Notes: generated by a model from the sequence alone, not told the origin. DNA of 64,000 nt from Streptomyces spirodelae (GCF_017676385.1 NZ_JAFFZN010000016.1:117909-181908); one strand, 5' to 3'. Positions 51,938 through 61,134 are shown, numbered from the stretch's first letter. Numbers and translations are program-made.

Positions 51938-53239
51938 TCAGCCCTGCGGGATGACTCCCGTGCGGTAGACGGTGCCGCTCCCGCAGGCGCCCGGGACGCG
52001 GGTGCCTGCCACCGGAGCGCCGCCCTCCGGGGTGTGCGAGACCACGACCTGGGTGTCGCCGCCACCGGGGTCACCGCTGCCGCCGTCGCTCTCGCCGGGC
52101 GTTCCGGTGCCGCCGCCCGAGCCGTCGCTGCCACCGGCGTCCCCGGACCCGTCATCGGGACCGGCTCCCGTGGAACCCGAGGTGTCGCCCTCGTACCGGC
52201 CACCCTGCGGCGTGGGCGAGCTGCAGCTTCCGCTGGGCACGAAGGCGAACTTCACCACATACGACTGTCCCGGCCGCAGCACCAGCTCGTCCCGCGCCGC
52301 CGCCGGGTCGCCGAGGCCGGGTGCCGGGTCGCCCGGCGTGTGGTCGACGACCACCACCTGGCCGGAGCCGCCGCCCTCCACGGAGGCGCCGACGACGCCC
52401 TCGCCCTGGACCGTGCAGGCGTCACCGGAGACGTTCGCCACCCGGAAGCTGCCGTAGACGGTGCCGTTGCTGTCGGGCACTCCCGACTGCGACGAGCCGC
52501 CGCCGAGCTGCTCGCTGCCGCAGGTGGGTGCGCTGGCGCTGAGGCTCTGGTTGGGATCGACGCTGTCCCCCGGGCCGCCGGACGGCGAGGGCCGGGCCTC
52601 CGAGCCGCCCTTGCCGCCCTTGTCCTTGCCCTTCTCCTTGCCGCCGTCGTGCTCGCCCTCGCCCTTGCCGCCGTTCCCGCCCGAGCCCGCGTCGGGCCCG
52701 CGCGTCTGGCCGTGGGTGCTGGCCGCGCTCAGCGGGTGGTCGTCGCCGCCGACGCCGGGCACACCGCCGTAGAAGAGCGCGGGCACTCCGACGACCGCGA
52801 CGAGCGCCGCTGCCACCCCGCCGACCAGCGCCTGACGGCGGTGCGCGCGCCGGGCCGGCACCGCGCGGCGCAGATGGTCGAGCGTGCGGTCGAGGCTGTC
52901 GGCGGGCGGCTCGATGCCGCGGACGCTGTTGTGCAGCAGCCCCCGCAGGACCTCCTCCTCGGAGCTGAGCTCGGACTCGTCGAAGAGGTCCAGCGACATC
53001 TCCCCGGGCGCCGCTTCCCGGGTGGCGTCTTCGTCCTCGGAGGCGGCTGCCGCCTTGGCGTCCGCCCCGGGCCGCTCCTGGATCTCGGCGCCCGCGGCGC
53101 CCGCGGCGCCCTCCTCCGCCCGGTCCTTCCCGCCCTTCCCGTCAGGCCCGTCCGTCCCGGCAGGCCCGTCCGTCCCGGCACGCGGCGTGTGCTGCTCACG
53201 CGGCTCCTCGCCGCCGGGGAGACCCAGTCCCTCACTCAT
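51938..53239 (-). CDS. Membrane protein coupled to the sigma factor, possible anti-sigma/sensor
   Basis: A 433-residue protein. The cytoplasmic N-terminal part (1-135) is acidic with low-complexity Gly/Asp/Glu and a helical SLDLFDESELSSEEEVLRGLLHNSVRG segment; one membrane helix (about 138-157); then a Lys/Gly linker and an extracellular domain with four Cys (CGSEQLGG, DACTVQGEG, GSCSSPTP, GACGSGT). ATG 53239 overlaps the stop of the sigma gene (ATGA), so both are made together, as anti-sigma factors usually are. No ZAS zinc motif is seen, so calling it an anti-sigma factor is inference only. Confidence 0.72.
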   Translation of the reverse strand: MSEGLGLPGGEEPREQHTPRAGTDGPAGTDGPDGKGGKDRAEEGAAGAAGAEIQERPGADAKAAAASEDEDATREAAPGEMSLDLFDESELSSEEEVLRGLLHNSVRGIEPPADSLDRTLDHLRRAVPARRAHRRQALVGGVAAALVAVVGVPALFYGGVPGVGGDDHPLSAASTHGQTRGPDAGSGGNGGKGEGEHDGGKEKGKDKGGKGGSEARPSPSGGPGDSVDPNQSLSASAPTCGSEQLGGGSSQSGVPDSNGTVYGSFRVANVSGDACTVQGEGVVGASVEGGGSGQVVVVDHTPGDPAPGLGDPAAARDELVLRPGQSYVVKFAFVPSGSCSSPTPQGGRYEGDTSGSTGAGPDDGSGDAGGSDGSGGGTGTPGESDGGSGDPGGGDTQVVVSHTPEGGAPVAGTRVPGACGSGTVYRTGVIPQG

Positions 53240-53811
53240 GACGCCGACTCCATGGCGGTGCGCAGGGCGGCGATACCGCGCGACCCGTACGCCTTCACGG
53301 AGCCGAGGGAGAGCCCGAGCACCTCGGCCACCTGAGCCTCGGTCATGTCCGCGAAGTACCGCAGCACCAGCACTTCGCGCTGGCGCCGCTGCAAGCCGCG
53401 CATCGCCTGTATCAACTGATCCCGTTCGAGCTGTTCGTAGGCCCCCTCTTCCGCGCTCGCCATGTCGGGCATCGGCTTGGAGAGCAGCTTGAGCCCGAGA
53501 ATGCGGCGGCGCAGTGCGGAGCGGGACAGATTCACGACCGTCTGCCTGAGATAGGCGAGGGTCTTCTCGGGGTCCCGGACGCGCTTGCGCGCCGAGTGGA
53601 CGCGGATGAACGCCTCCTGGACGACGTCCTCGCACGAGGCGGTGTCGTCGAGCAGGAGCGCCGCGAGCCCGAGCAGGGACTTGTAGTGGGCGCGGTAGGT
53701 CTCGGTCAGATGGTCGACTGTGGTGCCATGTGCCATCGCCTCGTCAGCGTCCCCATGCTGGGTGAGCGGACGCGAGGGGCGCGGGGCCGGCCACGGCGCG
53801 ATCACAGGCAT
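53236..53811 (-). CDS. ECF-like (SigE-family) RNA polymerase sigma factor
   Basis: A 191-residue sigma factor with region 2 (YRAHYKSLLGLAALLLDDTASCEDVVQEAFIRVH) and region 4 (AMRGLQRRQREVLVLRYFADMTEAQVAEVLGLSLGSVKAYGSRGIAALR). The start is chosen at ATG 53811 (MPVIAP), because related Streptomyces proteins begin so as I remember; ATG 53736 (MAHGTT) is another option, and the frame continues further. Its stop overlaps the start of the downstream membrane protein. Lies downstream of aspartokinase in the same direction. Confidence 0.85.
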   Translation of the reverse strand: MPVIAPWPAPRPSRPLTQHGDADEAMAHGTTVDHLTETYRAHYKSLLGLAALLLDDTASCEDVVQEAFIRVHSARKRVRDPEKTLAYLRQTVVNLSRSALRRRILGLKLLSKPMPDMASAEEGAYEQLERDQLIQAMRGLQRRQREVLVLRYFADMTEAQVAEVLGLSLGSVKAYGSRGIAALRTAMESAS

Positions 53812-54057
53812 GCCTCCGGCCACCGGCAGCCCTCCCACACCGGGGCCAGGGCGACCAGGGGCCGTTGCGATTCCGAGTACCTCTGCCACGCCTGTTTGAC
53901 ACGTTTCCCCCCGTCAGGGTTGTACGCGACAGGCACTGTGCGCGAAAACACACCACATGCCGTCATACACACATCTCTCAGTCTTCGTGAACGTCGCGTG
54001 TCGCCCAAGCCGTCGGCCGCGCTCCCCCTGCGCGTCAGGCCCTGGAGGCACAAAGAC

Positions 54058-54094
54058 GCTCCCCGCCTGCCTGCCGGTTGCAGGGGCGGGGAGC
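54058..54094 (-). terminator. Terminator downstream of aspartokinase
   Basis: GCTCCCCGCC (54058-54067) and its complement (54085-54094), with a short loop that can add CTG/CAG pairing. Reading leftward it is followed by GTCTTTGTG. It lies 85 bases past the aspartokinase stop. Confidence 0.8.
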
Positions 54095-54178
54095 GCCATT
54101 GTCCGTCAGCGGACGCCGTCGTGACCAGGGGCCCCGGTCAGGGGCGCAGGCAAGAACTCCCCGGCCGGAGCCCAGCCA

Positions 54179-54700
54179 TCAGCGACCCGTACCGCCGTAG
54201 ACGACAGCCTCGTCCGAGTCGCTGTCCAGGCCGAACGCCGAGTGGACCGCGCGCACCGCGTCGCCCACGGCCTCCTCGCGGGTGACGACCGAGATCCGGA
54301 TCTCCGAGGTGGAGATCAGCTCGATGTTGACCCCGGCGTTCGACAGCGCCTCGAAGAAGGTGGCCGTCACGCCCGGGTTGGTCTTCATCCCCGCGCCGAC
54401 GAGGGAGATCTTCGCGATCTGGTCGTCGTAGCGCAGCGAGTCGAAGCCGACGGTGCCCTGCACCTTCTCCAGCGCGGAGATGGCCTTCTTGCCCTCGGTC
54501 TTGGGCAGCGTGAAGGAGATGTCGGTCAGGCCCGTTGAGGCAGCGGAGACGTTCTGGACCACCATGTCGAGGTTGATCTCGGCCTCCGCGACGGCGCGGA
54601 AGAGGGCCGCGGCCTCGCCCGGCTTGTCCGGCACCCCGACGACCGTGACCTTGGCCTCGGACGTGTCGTGTGCCACACCCGAGATGATCGCCTGCTCCAT
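54179..54700 (-). CDS. Aspartokinase beta subunit from an internal start (in-frame)
   Basis: A 173-residue product corresponding to the ACT-domain half. The internal ATG at 54700 is preceded by GGCAAGGGGAAG seven to eight bases upstream, a far better ribosome-binding site than most internal codons. Aspartokinases of this class (Corynebacterium, Bacillus) make an alpha2beta2 enzyme from an overlapping internal start; this is inferred here from that precedent. Confidence 0.65.
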   Translation of the reverse strand: MEQAIISGVAHDTSEAKVTVVGVPDKPGEAAALFRAVAEAEINLDMVVQNVSAASTGLTDISFTLPKTEGKKAISALEKVQGTVGFDSLRYDDQIAKISLVGAGMKTNPGVTATFFEALSNAGVNIELISTSEIRISVVTREEAVGDAVRAVHSAFGLDSDSDEAVVYGGTGR

Positions 54701-55459
54701 CGACTCTTCCCCTTGCCCGTCCGGCTGCTCGTTCGTGACCCACGTACCCTTCAGGCCGGAGAAGGAAGACCGCACGTGGATCGGGATGTTGTAGCGGCGC
54801 GCGTACTCGACGCAGCGGTGCAGCAGCACCTTGGAGCCGGACGATGCCAGCTCCAGCATGTCCTCGAAGGAGATGCGGTCGATCTTCCGCGCCTTCTTCA
54901 CCACTCGCGGGTCCGCGGTGAAGACACCGTCGACATCGGTGTAGATCTCGCAGACCTCGGCGCCCAGCGCCGCGGCCAGCGCCACCGCCGTGGTGTCCGA
55001 ACCGCCCCGGCCCAGGGTGGTGATGTCCTTGCTGTCCTGGGAGACGCCCTGGAAGCCGGCGACGATCGCGATATTGCCCTCGTCGACCGAGTCCTGGATC
55101 CGCCCCGGGGTCACATCGATGATCCGCGCCTTGTTGTGCGCGGAGTCGGTGATCAGACCCGCCTGGCTGCCGGTGAACGACTGCGCCTCATGGCCGAGGG
55201 ATTTGATCGCCATCGCCAGCAGGGCCATGGAGATCCGCTCTCCGGCGGTCAGCAGCATGTCGAACTCGCGGCCGGAGGCGACCGGAGACACCTCTGAGGC
55301 AAGATCGATCAGCTCGTCCGTCGTGTCACCCATCGCCGAAACCACGACGACAACTTGGTTGCCGTTCTTCTTGGCTTCGACGATCCGCTTGGCAACGCGC
55401 TTGATGCCCTCGGCATCGGCAACGGAGGAGCCGCCGTACTTCTGCACGACAAGGCCCAC
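54179..55459 (-). CDS. lysC: Aspartokinase
   Basis: A 426-residue enzyme that phosphorylates aspartate at the start of lysine, threonine and methionine synthesis. Kinase domain: VVQKYGGSSVAD, GFQGVSQDSKDITTLGRGGSDTTAVALAAALGA and CEIYTDVDGVFTADPR. Two ACT domains (about 265-330 and 345-410), where KVTVVGVPDKPGEAAALF and KISLVGAGMKTNPGVTATFFEAL bind lysine/threonine. GTG 55459 gives the family start. An internal ATG at 54700 (MEQAIISG) with AAGGGGAAG upstream should yield the beta subunit. No asd follows in this window. Confidence 0.96.
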   Translation of the reverse strand: MGLVVQKYGGSSVADAEGIKRVAKRIVEAKKNGNQVVVVVSAMGDTTDELIDLASEVSPVASGREFDMLLTAGERISMALLAMAIKSLGHEAQSFTGSQAGLITDSAHNKARIIDVTPGRIQDSVDEGNIAIVAGFQGVSQDSKDITTLGRGGSDTTAVALAAALGAEVCEIYTDVDGVFTADPRVVKKARKIDRISFEDMLELASSGSKVLLHRCVEYARRYNIPIHVRSSFSGLKGTWVTNEQPDGQGEESMEQAIISGVAHDTSEAKVTVVGVPDKPGEAAALFRAVAEAEINLDMVVQNVSAASTGLTDISFTLPKTEGKKAISALEKVQGTVGFDSLRYDDQIAKISLVGAGMKTNPGVTATFFEALSNAGVNIELISTSEIRISVVTREEAVGDAVRAVHSAFGLDSDSDEAVVYGGTGR

Positions 55460-55691
55460 GTGTGCTCGCTCCTCGAATCATTTCCCGGGACCCCGGCGCT
55501 CCGTGCGACGCTGCCCGGAAGGATGGGATCCACTGGTCGGCTCAGTCTAACGACCGGACGGAACCCGGTCCCGTCCGCGGAAGCCCCTGCCCACCAGGGC
55601 CGAAATGACACGGAAACGTGACTCTGTTCACGATGCGAGCAAAGCTGTGATCGGCGTCACTCCACTGCGCGGGATTCCGTAGTCTGCCGGA

Positions 55692-56450
55692 ATGGCCATC
55701 GATTACGTGAAACGGACGGCTGGCCGGGGTCCCGCCGTCGATCTGCGGAAGGTCGCCTCCCGGGCACCCGGACTGGTCGACCTCTACAAGACCGCCCGCC
55801 ACTCCCTGGAGAGCGCCGGGCTGGGTGACCAGCGCGCCGCCGTCTATCTGGTCCTGGACCGCTCGGGAAGCATGCGCCGGTACTACAAGGACGGCACGGT
55901 CCAGCACCTCGCTGAGCAGACACTCGGGCTCTCCGCCAACCTCGACGACGACGGCACCGTTCCCGTCGTCTTCTTCTCCACCGAGGTGGACGGCATGGCC
56001 GAGGTCGGCCTGGACGCCTACGAGAACCGCATCGGCGCGCTGCACGAGAGCCTCGGACACATGGGCAGGACCAACTACCACCTGGCCATGCAGGCCGTCA
56101 TCGACCACTACACCGCCTCCGGCGCCACCGACCCCGGACTGGTGATCTTCCAGACGGACGGCGGCCCCTCGTCCCGTACCGCGGCCGAGCACGTGCTGTG
56201 CACAGCGGCGCGGCTGCCGCTGTTCTGGCAGTTCGTCGGCTTCGGCGACCCGGACAGCAAGCAGTTCGACTTCCTGCGCAGGCTCGACGAACTCCCGGTC
56301 CCCGGCCGGCGCCCGGTGGACAACGCCGGCTTCTTCCCCGCGGGCCCCTCGCCCCGCAGCCTCTCCGACGACGCCCTCTACCGGAACCTGATGAGCGAGT
56401 TCCCCTCCTGGCTGTCCGACGCGCGAGGGGCGGGCATCCTGCGCGACTGA
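55692..56450 (+). CDS. VWA-domain (TerF-like) protein
   Basis: A 252-residue cytoplasmic protein with a von Willebrand factor A fold. MIDAS motif DRSGSM near 55 (D-x-S-x-S), a conserved Thr in GRTNYHLAMQAVI near 120, and QTDGGPSSRTA near 157. Such VWA proteins occur in tellurite-resistance-type (Ter) clusters and related stress systems; no TerD gene is nearby. The 5' end is divergent from aspartokinase. ATG 55692 is the only good start. Confidence 0.85.
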   Translation: MAIDYVKRTAGRGPAVDLRKVASRAPGLVDLYKTARHSLESAGLGDQRAAVYLVLDRSGSMRRYYKDGTVQHLAEQTLGLSANLDDDGTVPVVFFSTEVDGMAEVGLDAYENRIGALHESLGHMGRTNYHLAMQAVIDHYTASGATDPGLVIFQTDGGPSSRTAAEHVLCTAARLPLFWQFVGFGDPDSKQFDFLRRLDELPVPGRRPVDNAGFFPAGPSPRSLSDDALYRNLMSEFPSWLSDARGAGILRD

Positions 56451-56476
56451 GGGCGCCTGCGTGACTGAGGGCGGCC

Positions 56477-57139
56477 TCAGGCGTTCTTGAGCCCCAGTGG
56501 TTCGGCGATCTCGGCGGCCATCACGGCGCCCGCCTCCGCCTCCAGTGAGCCGTCCTCCTCGGCCGCGTTGCTGTCGGTGTCCAGGCCGTCGAGCTCGTCG
56601 AGCGGCTTGTCCAGCCGGACGTGCGCCACCAGCGACTGGAGGGCACGCAGCGCGGCCGAGGCGGTCGGGCCCCAGTTGGAGAGGTAGGAGAACTGCCACC
56701 ACCACAGCGCTTCGCTCACCCGGCCCGCGCGGTAGTGGGCCATACCGTGCCGCAGGTCGGTCAGCACGTCCGAGAGATCGTCGGAGATCCGGCACGCGAC
56801 GGGAGCCGAGCGCGGCACGTACGGGTCGAAGACCTCCGAGTAGACGTCGACCGGGTCCAGCAGCGCGGCGAGCCGCTCGCGCAGCTCGTCCACGTCGGGC
56901 TCGGGACCGACATCCGGTTCGTACCGCTCGTCCGGGACGATGTCCTCGTGGGCGCCCAGCCGGCCGCCCGCGAGGAGGAGCTGCGAGACCTCCAGCAGGA
57001 GGTAGGGAACGGCGCTGTCCGGGTCGTCGCCCTTGGCGACCTCGGTGACCGAGACGATGAAGCTCTCGATCTGGTCGCTGATCTGGACGGCGAAGTCGTC
57101 GGGGTTGTTCTTGATGGAGTTCAGCGTCGCGTCAGACAT
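56477..57139 (-). CDS. DUF5063 domain protein
   Basis: A 220-residue acidic protein: MSDATLNSIKNNPDDFAVQISDQIESFIVSVTEVA, DVYSEVFDPYVPR, ISDDLSDVLTDLRHGMAHYRAG and WWWQFSYLSNWGPTASAALRAL, which are hallmark sequence of this actinobacterial family. Function unknown; it is consistently found near recR. ATG 57139 has AGGTTGCC-type weak upstream sequence. The C-terminus is a Glu/Ala-rich tail. Confidence 0.85.
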   Translation of the reverse strand: MSDATLNSIKNNPDDFAVQISDQIESFIVSVTEVAKGDDPDSAVPYLLLEVSQLLLAGGRLGAHEDIVPDERYEPDVGPEPDVDELRERLAALLDPVDVYSEVFDPYVPRSAPVACRISDDLSDVLTDLRHGMAHYRAGRVSEALWWWQFSYLSNWGPTASAALRALQSLVAHVRLDKPLDELDGLDTDSNAAEEDGSLEAEAGAVMAAEIAEPLGLKNA

Positions 57140-57219
57140 CGGGCAACCTCTCCCCTGTGGGCTCCTGCGGCCCTCGGCTCGCACAGGCTCGCACGGGCTC
57201 GTGCGTCACGGATACGGGC

Positions 57220-57819
57220 TCACACATCGAGAAGCCGCCTTCCCTCGAAGGCCCGCCCCAGAGTGACCTCGTCCGCGTACTCCAGGTCTCCCCCGACGGG
57301 AAGTCCGCTCGCCAGCCGCGTCACCTTCAGCCCCATCGCGGAGACCATCCGCGCGAGATACGTGGCCGTCGCCTCACCCTCGAGGTTGGGGTCCGTGGCG
57401 AGGATCAGCTCGGTGACCGTCCCGTCGGCGAGGCGGGAGAGCAGCTCCCTTATCCGCAGATCGTCGGGGCCGACGCCCTCGATGGGGCTGATCGCCCCAC
57501 CCAGCACGTGGTACCGGCCCCGGAACTCGCGGGTCCGTTCGATCGCCACGACGTCCTTGGGCTCCTCGACCACACAGATGATCGAAGGATCACGGCGCGG
57601 ATCGAGACAGACCCGGCACTGCTCCTCCTGGGCGACGTTGCCGCACACCGCACAGAATCTGACCTTCTCCTTGACCTCGGTCAGCGCGCTGGCGAGCCGG
57701 CGTACGTCGGCGGGCTCGGCCTGCAGGATGTGGAAAGCGATCCGCTGCGCGCTCTTGGGACCGACGCCGGGCAGCCTGCCCAACTCGTCGATGAGGTCCT
57801 GGACCACGCCTTCGTACAC
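57220..57819 (-). CDS. recR: Recombination protein RecR
   Basis: A 199-residue protein, exactly the usual length. Helix-hairpin-helix LGRLPGVGPKSAQRIAFHIL, the zinc finger CAVCGNVAQEEQCRVC, and a Toprim domain (ICVVEEPKDVVAIERT, LILATDPNLEGEATATYLAR). It works with RecO and RecF at stalled forks. GTG 57819 gives the family start. Lies downstream of YbaB and dnaX in the same direction, the usual dnaX-ybaB-recR order. Confidence 0.96.
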   Translation of the reverse strand: MYEGVVQDLIDELGRLPGVGPKSAQRIAFHILQAEPADVRRLASALTEVKEKVRFCAVCGNVAQEEQCRVCLDPRRDPSIICVVEEPKDVVAIERTREFRGRYHVLGGAISPIEGVGPDDLRIRELLSRLADGTVTELILATDPNLEGEATATYLARMVSAMGLKVTRLASGLPVGGDLEYADEVTLGRAFEGRRLLDV

Positions 57820-58096
57820 GGATGGCTCCCGCCTGCTTCTCTGTTCGTCCTCTGAGTACGTTAGTGGCCCGCTGGGGCCACCACTAGCCGCCGACCAGCC
57901 CTTGCCCGCCGCACCGGGGGGCCGGACGGCATTCCCGGGCTGTGGCGCTCGCGGGCTTCTGCGGCCTGGGGGCCTGCTGGGCCTGGGAGCCTGGTGGTGC
58001 GCCGGGCCGTGGGGCCGGAAGCGCGGGCGGCCGGGGCCGCCCGCTGCCCGGACGGCCGCCCCGCAGAGCGGCCGCCGCAGCGGAGCGGCCGCTCTG

Positions 58097-58432
58097 TCAG
58101 AGCGACAGACCGGGCATGCCGCCCATGCCCTGCGCGAGCGGGCCCAGCTTCTCCTGCTGGAGCGAGGCGGCCGCGCTGTTCGCATCGCGGACCGCCGCGA
58201 GCACCATGTCGGCGAGGGTCTCGGTGTCCTCCGGGTCCACCGCCTTCGGGTCGATGACCAGCCCCTGGAGCTCACCGGAACCATTGACGGTCGCCTTCAC
58301 CAGGCCGCCGCCCGCCGTGCCCTCGACGGAAGCCTCGGCCAGCTCCTGCTGCGCCGCCGCCAGATCCTGCTGCATCTTCTGCGCCTGCTGCAGCAACTGC
58401 TGCATGTCAGGCTGCCCACCACCGGGAATCAC
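58097..58432 (-). CDS. YbaB/EbfC nucleoid-associated protein
   Basis: A 111-residue protein, MIPGGGQPDMQQLLQQAQKMQQDL at the N-terminus (coiled-coil dimerisation), then ATVNGSGELQGLVIDPKAVDPEDTETLADMVLAAVRDA, the family core. It binds DNA and sits in the conserved dnaX-ybaB-recR unit. GTG 58432 start. The C-terminus is Gly/Met-rich. Confidence 0.94.
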   Translation of the reverse strand: MIPGGGQPDMQQLLQQAQKMQQDLAAAQQELAEASVEGTAGGGLVKATVNGSGELQGLVIDPKAVDPEDTETLADMVLAAVRDANSAAASLQQEKLGPLAQGMGGMPGLSL

Positions 58433-58560
58433 GATTGCTCCTGGCTCACTAGACGCCTCTTCACCGCTCCGAGCCTACGTGCTCAGCCCTTGACGGGCTG
58501 CCCCTCCTCGCACTCCGCCCCCGCGCTCCCCTCCGGCGGGCGGGAGACGACGGGCGACCG

Positions 58561-61134
58561 TCAGTCGTGCTGGAACTCCTCGATCACCGTCGCACCCAGC
58601 TCCCGGACGATCAGGTCGTGGCCCGAGAGAGCCGATTCGTCGAGGTCGGGGTCGTCCTCGGCGGGCATGTCGTCCTCCGGCCCGCCGAAGCCCGACGGCG
58701 GGGAGGCCGGGCGGGAGGCTTCCGGCCCCGGGGGCTGTGCCGGCACCGACGACCGGGAGGGAGCCCCCGAGGGGTCGACGACGCGTCCCCTCCCACCGGG
58801 TGCACCCGGTGCACCCGACGCGCCGGGCGCGGAGGCGGGCGCCTCCGGGGTGGCCGCGGGCGCCGACCACTGCTGGGGCGGTGCCTGTGCGGGAGCGGGC
58901 GCTGTCATCGCGCTCCGCGCGCCTGCCGCACCGCCTCCTACGCCGCCTCCCGCGGCACCGGCACCGGCACCGGCACCGGCACCGGCACCGGCACCGAACC
59001 CTGCCCCGGACCCCGCGCCGTACCCGGAGCCCGGCCCGCTAGGGCCCCCGACACCACCGCCCTGGCCGCCGCCACCGCCCCCGCCGCCGGACGGATCGAC
59101 GATGGCCTCGACCTGCCACTGCACTCCCAGCGCGTCTCCGAGCGCCTGCCGCAGCACCTCGTCGCTGCCGCCGTTGGCGAAGCTGTCGCGCGCACCCGCG
59201 TTGGGGAAGCCGATCTGGAGCGTCTTGCCGTCGAAGCCGACGATCTGCGCGTTCTGGCTGAGCAGAATCCAGGTGAAGCGCCGCCTGTTCTTGACGGCCT
59301 CCAGAATCTGCGGCCACATCTGCCGCACCTGCGCGGGATCGCCGCCACCCGCGGGAGCACCTGCCGGGGATGCCCCGTTCGCGGGAGGGGCGGCAGATGC
59401 GGACGGTGCCGAGGCAGACGGTGCCGAGGCGGCGGGTGCGGGGCCGGTCGGGGAGGGGCCGGTGGACGCCGCAGGAGCGGACGCGGGCGTGGCGGGGCCG
59501 CCACCGCTCGACGGACCGGCCGTGGCCGGCCAGGCACCGGGCCGCCGCCCGGAGTCCCCCGAACCTGCACCGCCGGGCCCTGCACCTCCGGGCCCAGTGC
59601 CGCCCGGCCCAGTGCCGCCCGGCCAGGCGCCGGGCCGTCGCCCGGGCTCAGCGCCGGGAGCCGCGTGCGGAGCCGAACCAGGCGCAGGCGGTACGGGAGC
59701 CTGCGCGGGCGCTTGCCCGTGGTCTTGCGCCGACCCGGCTGAGGGCTCGGCGACGGGCTCGGCGCCCCCCTCGGACGGCACCCCCGCAGGCACGGCACCG
59801 ACGCCACCACCGGGACCGCCACCGGCCGGGCCACCGGGCGCACCGTCACCGGGCCCCACACCGGAGCCGGGGACAGGACCGCCACCAGGCCCGGGGGCGG
59901 GGGCGGGGACAGGCCCAGGGCCGGGGACAGGGGCAGCGGCGGGGGCCGCCCCTGCCCCGCTCAACGCGGCCCCCGCGACGCCCCGCTCCAAGCGGTCCAG
60001 CCGGGCCTGCACGGAGCGCTCGTCCCCGTACGTGGCGGGCAGCAGCACGCGGGCGCAGATCAGCTCGAGCTGCAATCTGGGAGCGGTGGCCCCCCGCATC
60101 TCCGTCAACCCGGTGTTGACGATGTCGGCGGCGCGGCTCAGCTCGGCGGCGCCGAAGACCGAAGCCTGGGCCCGCATCCGCTCGACCACATCTCCCGGCG
60201 CGTCGATCAGCGTCTTCTCGACGGCGTCCGGCACGGCGGCGAGGATCACCAGATCCCGCAGCCGTTCCAGCAGGTCGGTGACGAACCGGCGGGGATCGTG
60301 TCCGCCCTCGATGACGCGGTCGACGATCTCGAAGGCCCGCGCCCCGTCCCCCGCGGCGAACGCGTCGACGATGTCGTCCAGCAGGGCGCTGTCGGTGTAG
60401 CCCAGCAGCGAGGTCGCCATGGCATATGTCACACCGTCCTCACCGGCCCCGGCGAGCAACTGGTCCATCACCGACATCGAGTCCCGCACCGAGCCGGCAC
60501 CGGCCCGTACGGCCAGCGGCAGGACCGTGTCCTCGACCGGGATCTGCTCCCGCTCACACACGTCGGCCAGGTAGTCACGCAACGTACCCGGCGGTACGAG
60601 GCGGAACGGGTAATGGTGCGTACGCGACCGAATGGTCCCGATGACCTTCTCCGGCTCCGTCGTCGCGAAGATGAACTTCAGGTGCTCGGGCGGCTCCTCG
60701 ACGACCTTCAGCAGCGCGTTGAACCCGGCCGGGGTCACCATGTGCGCCTCGTCGACGATATAGATCTTGTACCGGCTCGAGGCGGGCCCGAAGAACGCCT
60801 TCTCCCGCAGCTCTCGGGCGTCGTCCACACCACCGTGCGAGGCGGCGTCGATCTCGATCACGTCGATCGATCCCGGCCCGTTCCGCGCGAGATCACGGCA
60901 CGACTGGCACTCCCCGCAGGGCGCGGGGGTGGGCCCCTGCTCGCAGTTGAGGCACCGGGCCAGAATGCGCGCGCTGGTCGTCTTCCCACAGCCGCGCGGG
61001 CCACTGAAGAGGTAAGCGTGGTTGACCCGGTTGTTGCGCAGCGCCTGCTGAAGCGGGTCGGTCACATGCTGTTGCCCGATGACCTCGGCGAAGGTCTCGG
61101 GGCGATAGCGGCGATACAGGGCGAGGGACGACAC
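58561..61134 (-). CDS. dnaX: DNA polymerase III subunit gamma/tau (DnaX)
   Basis: An 857-residue clamp-loader subunit. The AAA+ domain begins LALYRRYRPETFAEVIGQQHV, with Walker A GPRGCGKTTSA, zinc Cys residues CLNCEQGPTPAPCGECQSC, Walker B YIVDEAHM and sensor 1 FIFATTEPEKV. Domain III ends near 365. The region about 385-610 and 690-800 is a very long Pro/Gly/Ala linker; it flanks a DNA-polymerase-binding-like piece (RRRFTWILLSQNAQIVGFDGKTLQIGFPN). GTG 61134 is chosen to give MSSLALYRRYRP. No obvious frameshift site for a short gamma form was found. Confidence 0.95.
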   Translation of the reverse strand: MSSLALYRRYRPETFAEVIGQQHVTDPLQQALRNNRVNHAYLFSGPRGCGKTTSARILARCLNCEQGPTPAPCGECQSCRDLARNGPGSIDVIEIDAASHGGVDDARELREKAFFGPASSRYKIYIVDEAHMVTPAGFNALLKVVEEPPEHLKFIFATTEPEKVIGTIRSRTHHYPFRLVPPGTLRDYLADVCEREQIPVEDTVLPLAVRAGAGSVRDSMSVMDQLLAGAGEDGVTYAMATSLLGYTDSALLDDIVDAFAAGDGARAFEIVDRVIEGGHDPRRFVTDLLERLRDLVILAAVPDAVEKTLIDAPGDVVERMRAQASVFGAAELSRAADIVNTGLTEMRGATAPRLQLELICARVLLPATYGDERSVQARLDRLERGVAGAALSGAGAAPAAAPVPGPGPVPAPAPGPGGGPVPGSGVGPGDGAPGGPAGGGPGGGVGAVPAGVPSEGGAEPVAEPSAGSAQDHGQAPAQAPVPPAPGSAPHAAPGAEPGRRPGAWPGGTGPGGTGPGGAGPGGAGSGDSGRRPGAWPATAGPSSGGGPATPASAPAASTGPSPTGPAPAASAPSASAPSASAAPPANGASPAGAPAGGGDPAQVRQMWPQILEAVKNRRRFTWILLSQNAQIVGFDGKTLQIGFPNAGARDSFANGGSDEVLRQALGDALGVQWQVEAIVDPSGGGGGGGGQGGGVGGPSGPGSGYGAGSGAGFGAGAGAGAGAGAGAAGGGVGGGAAGARSAMTAPAPAQAPPQQWSAPAATPEAPASAPGASGAPGAPGGRGRVVDPSGAPSRSSVPAQPPGPEASRPASPPSGFGGPEDDMPAEDDPDLDESALSGHDLIVRELGATVIEEFQHD
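58954..58995. repeat. GGCACC hexanucleotide repeat (7 copies) inside dnaX
   Basis: Seven exact GGCACC units (58954-58995), coding for alternating Gly-Ala on the minus strand. It keeps the frame and is prone to slippage. Confidence 0.9.

Noticed and set aside
56621..60400. Rightward 1259-codon frame opposite recR and dnaX
   Set aside because: It spans four real genes on the opposite strand and has no domain.
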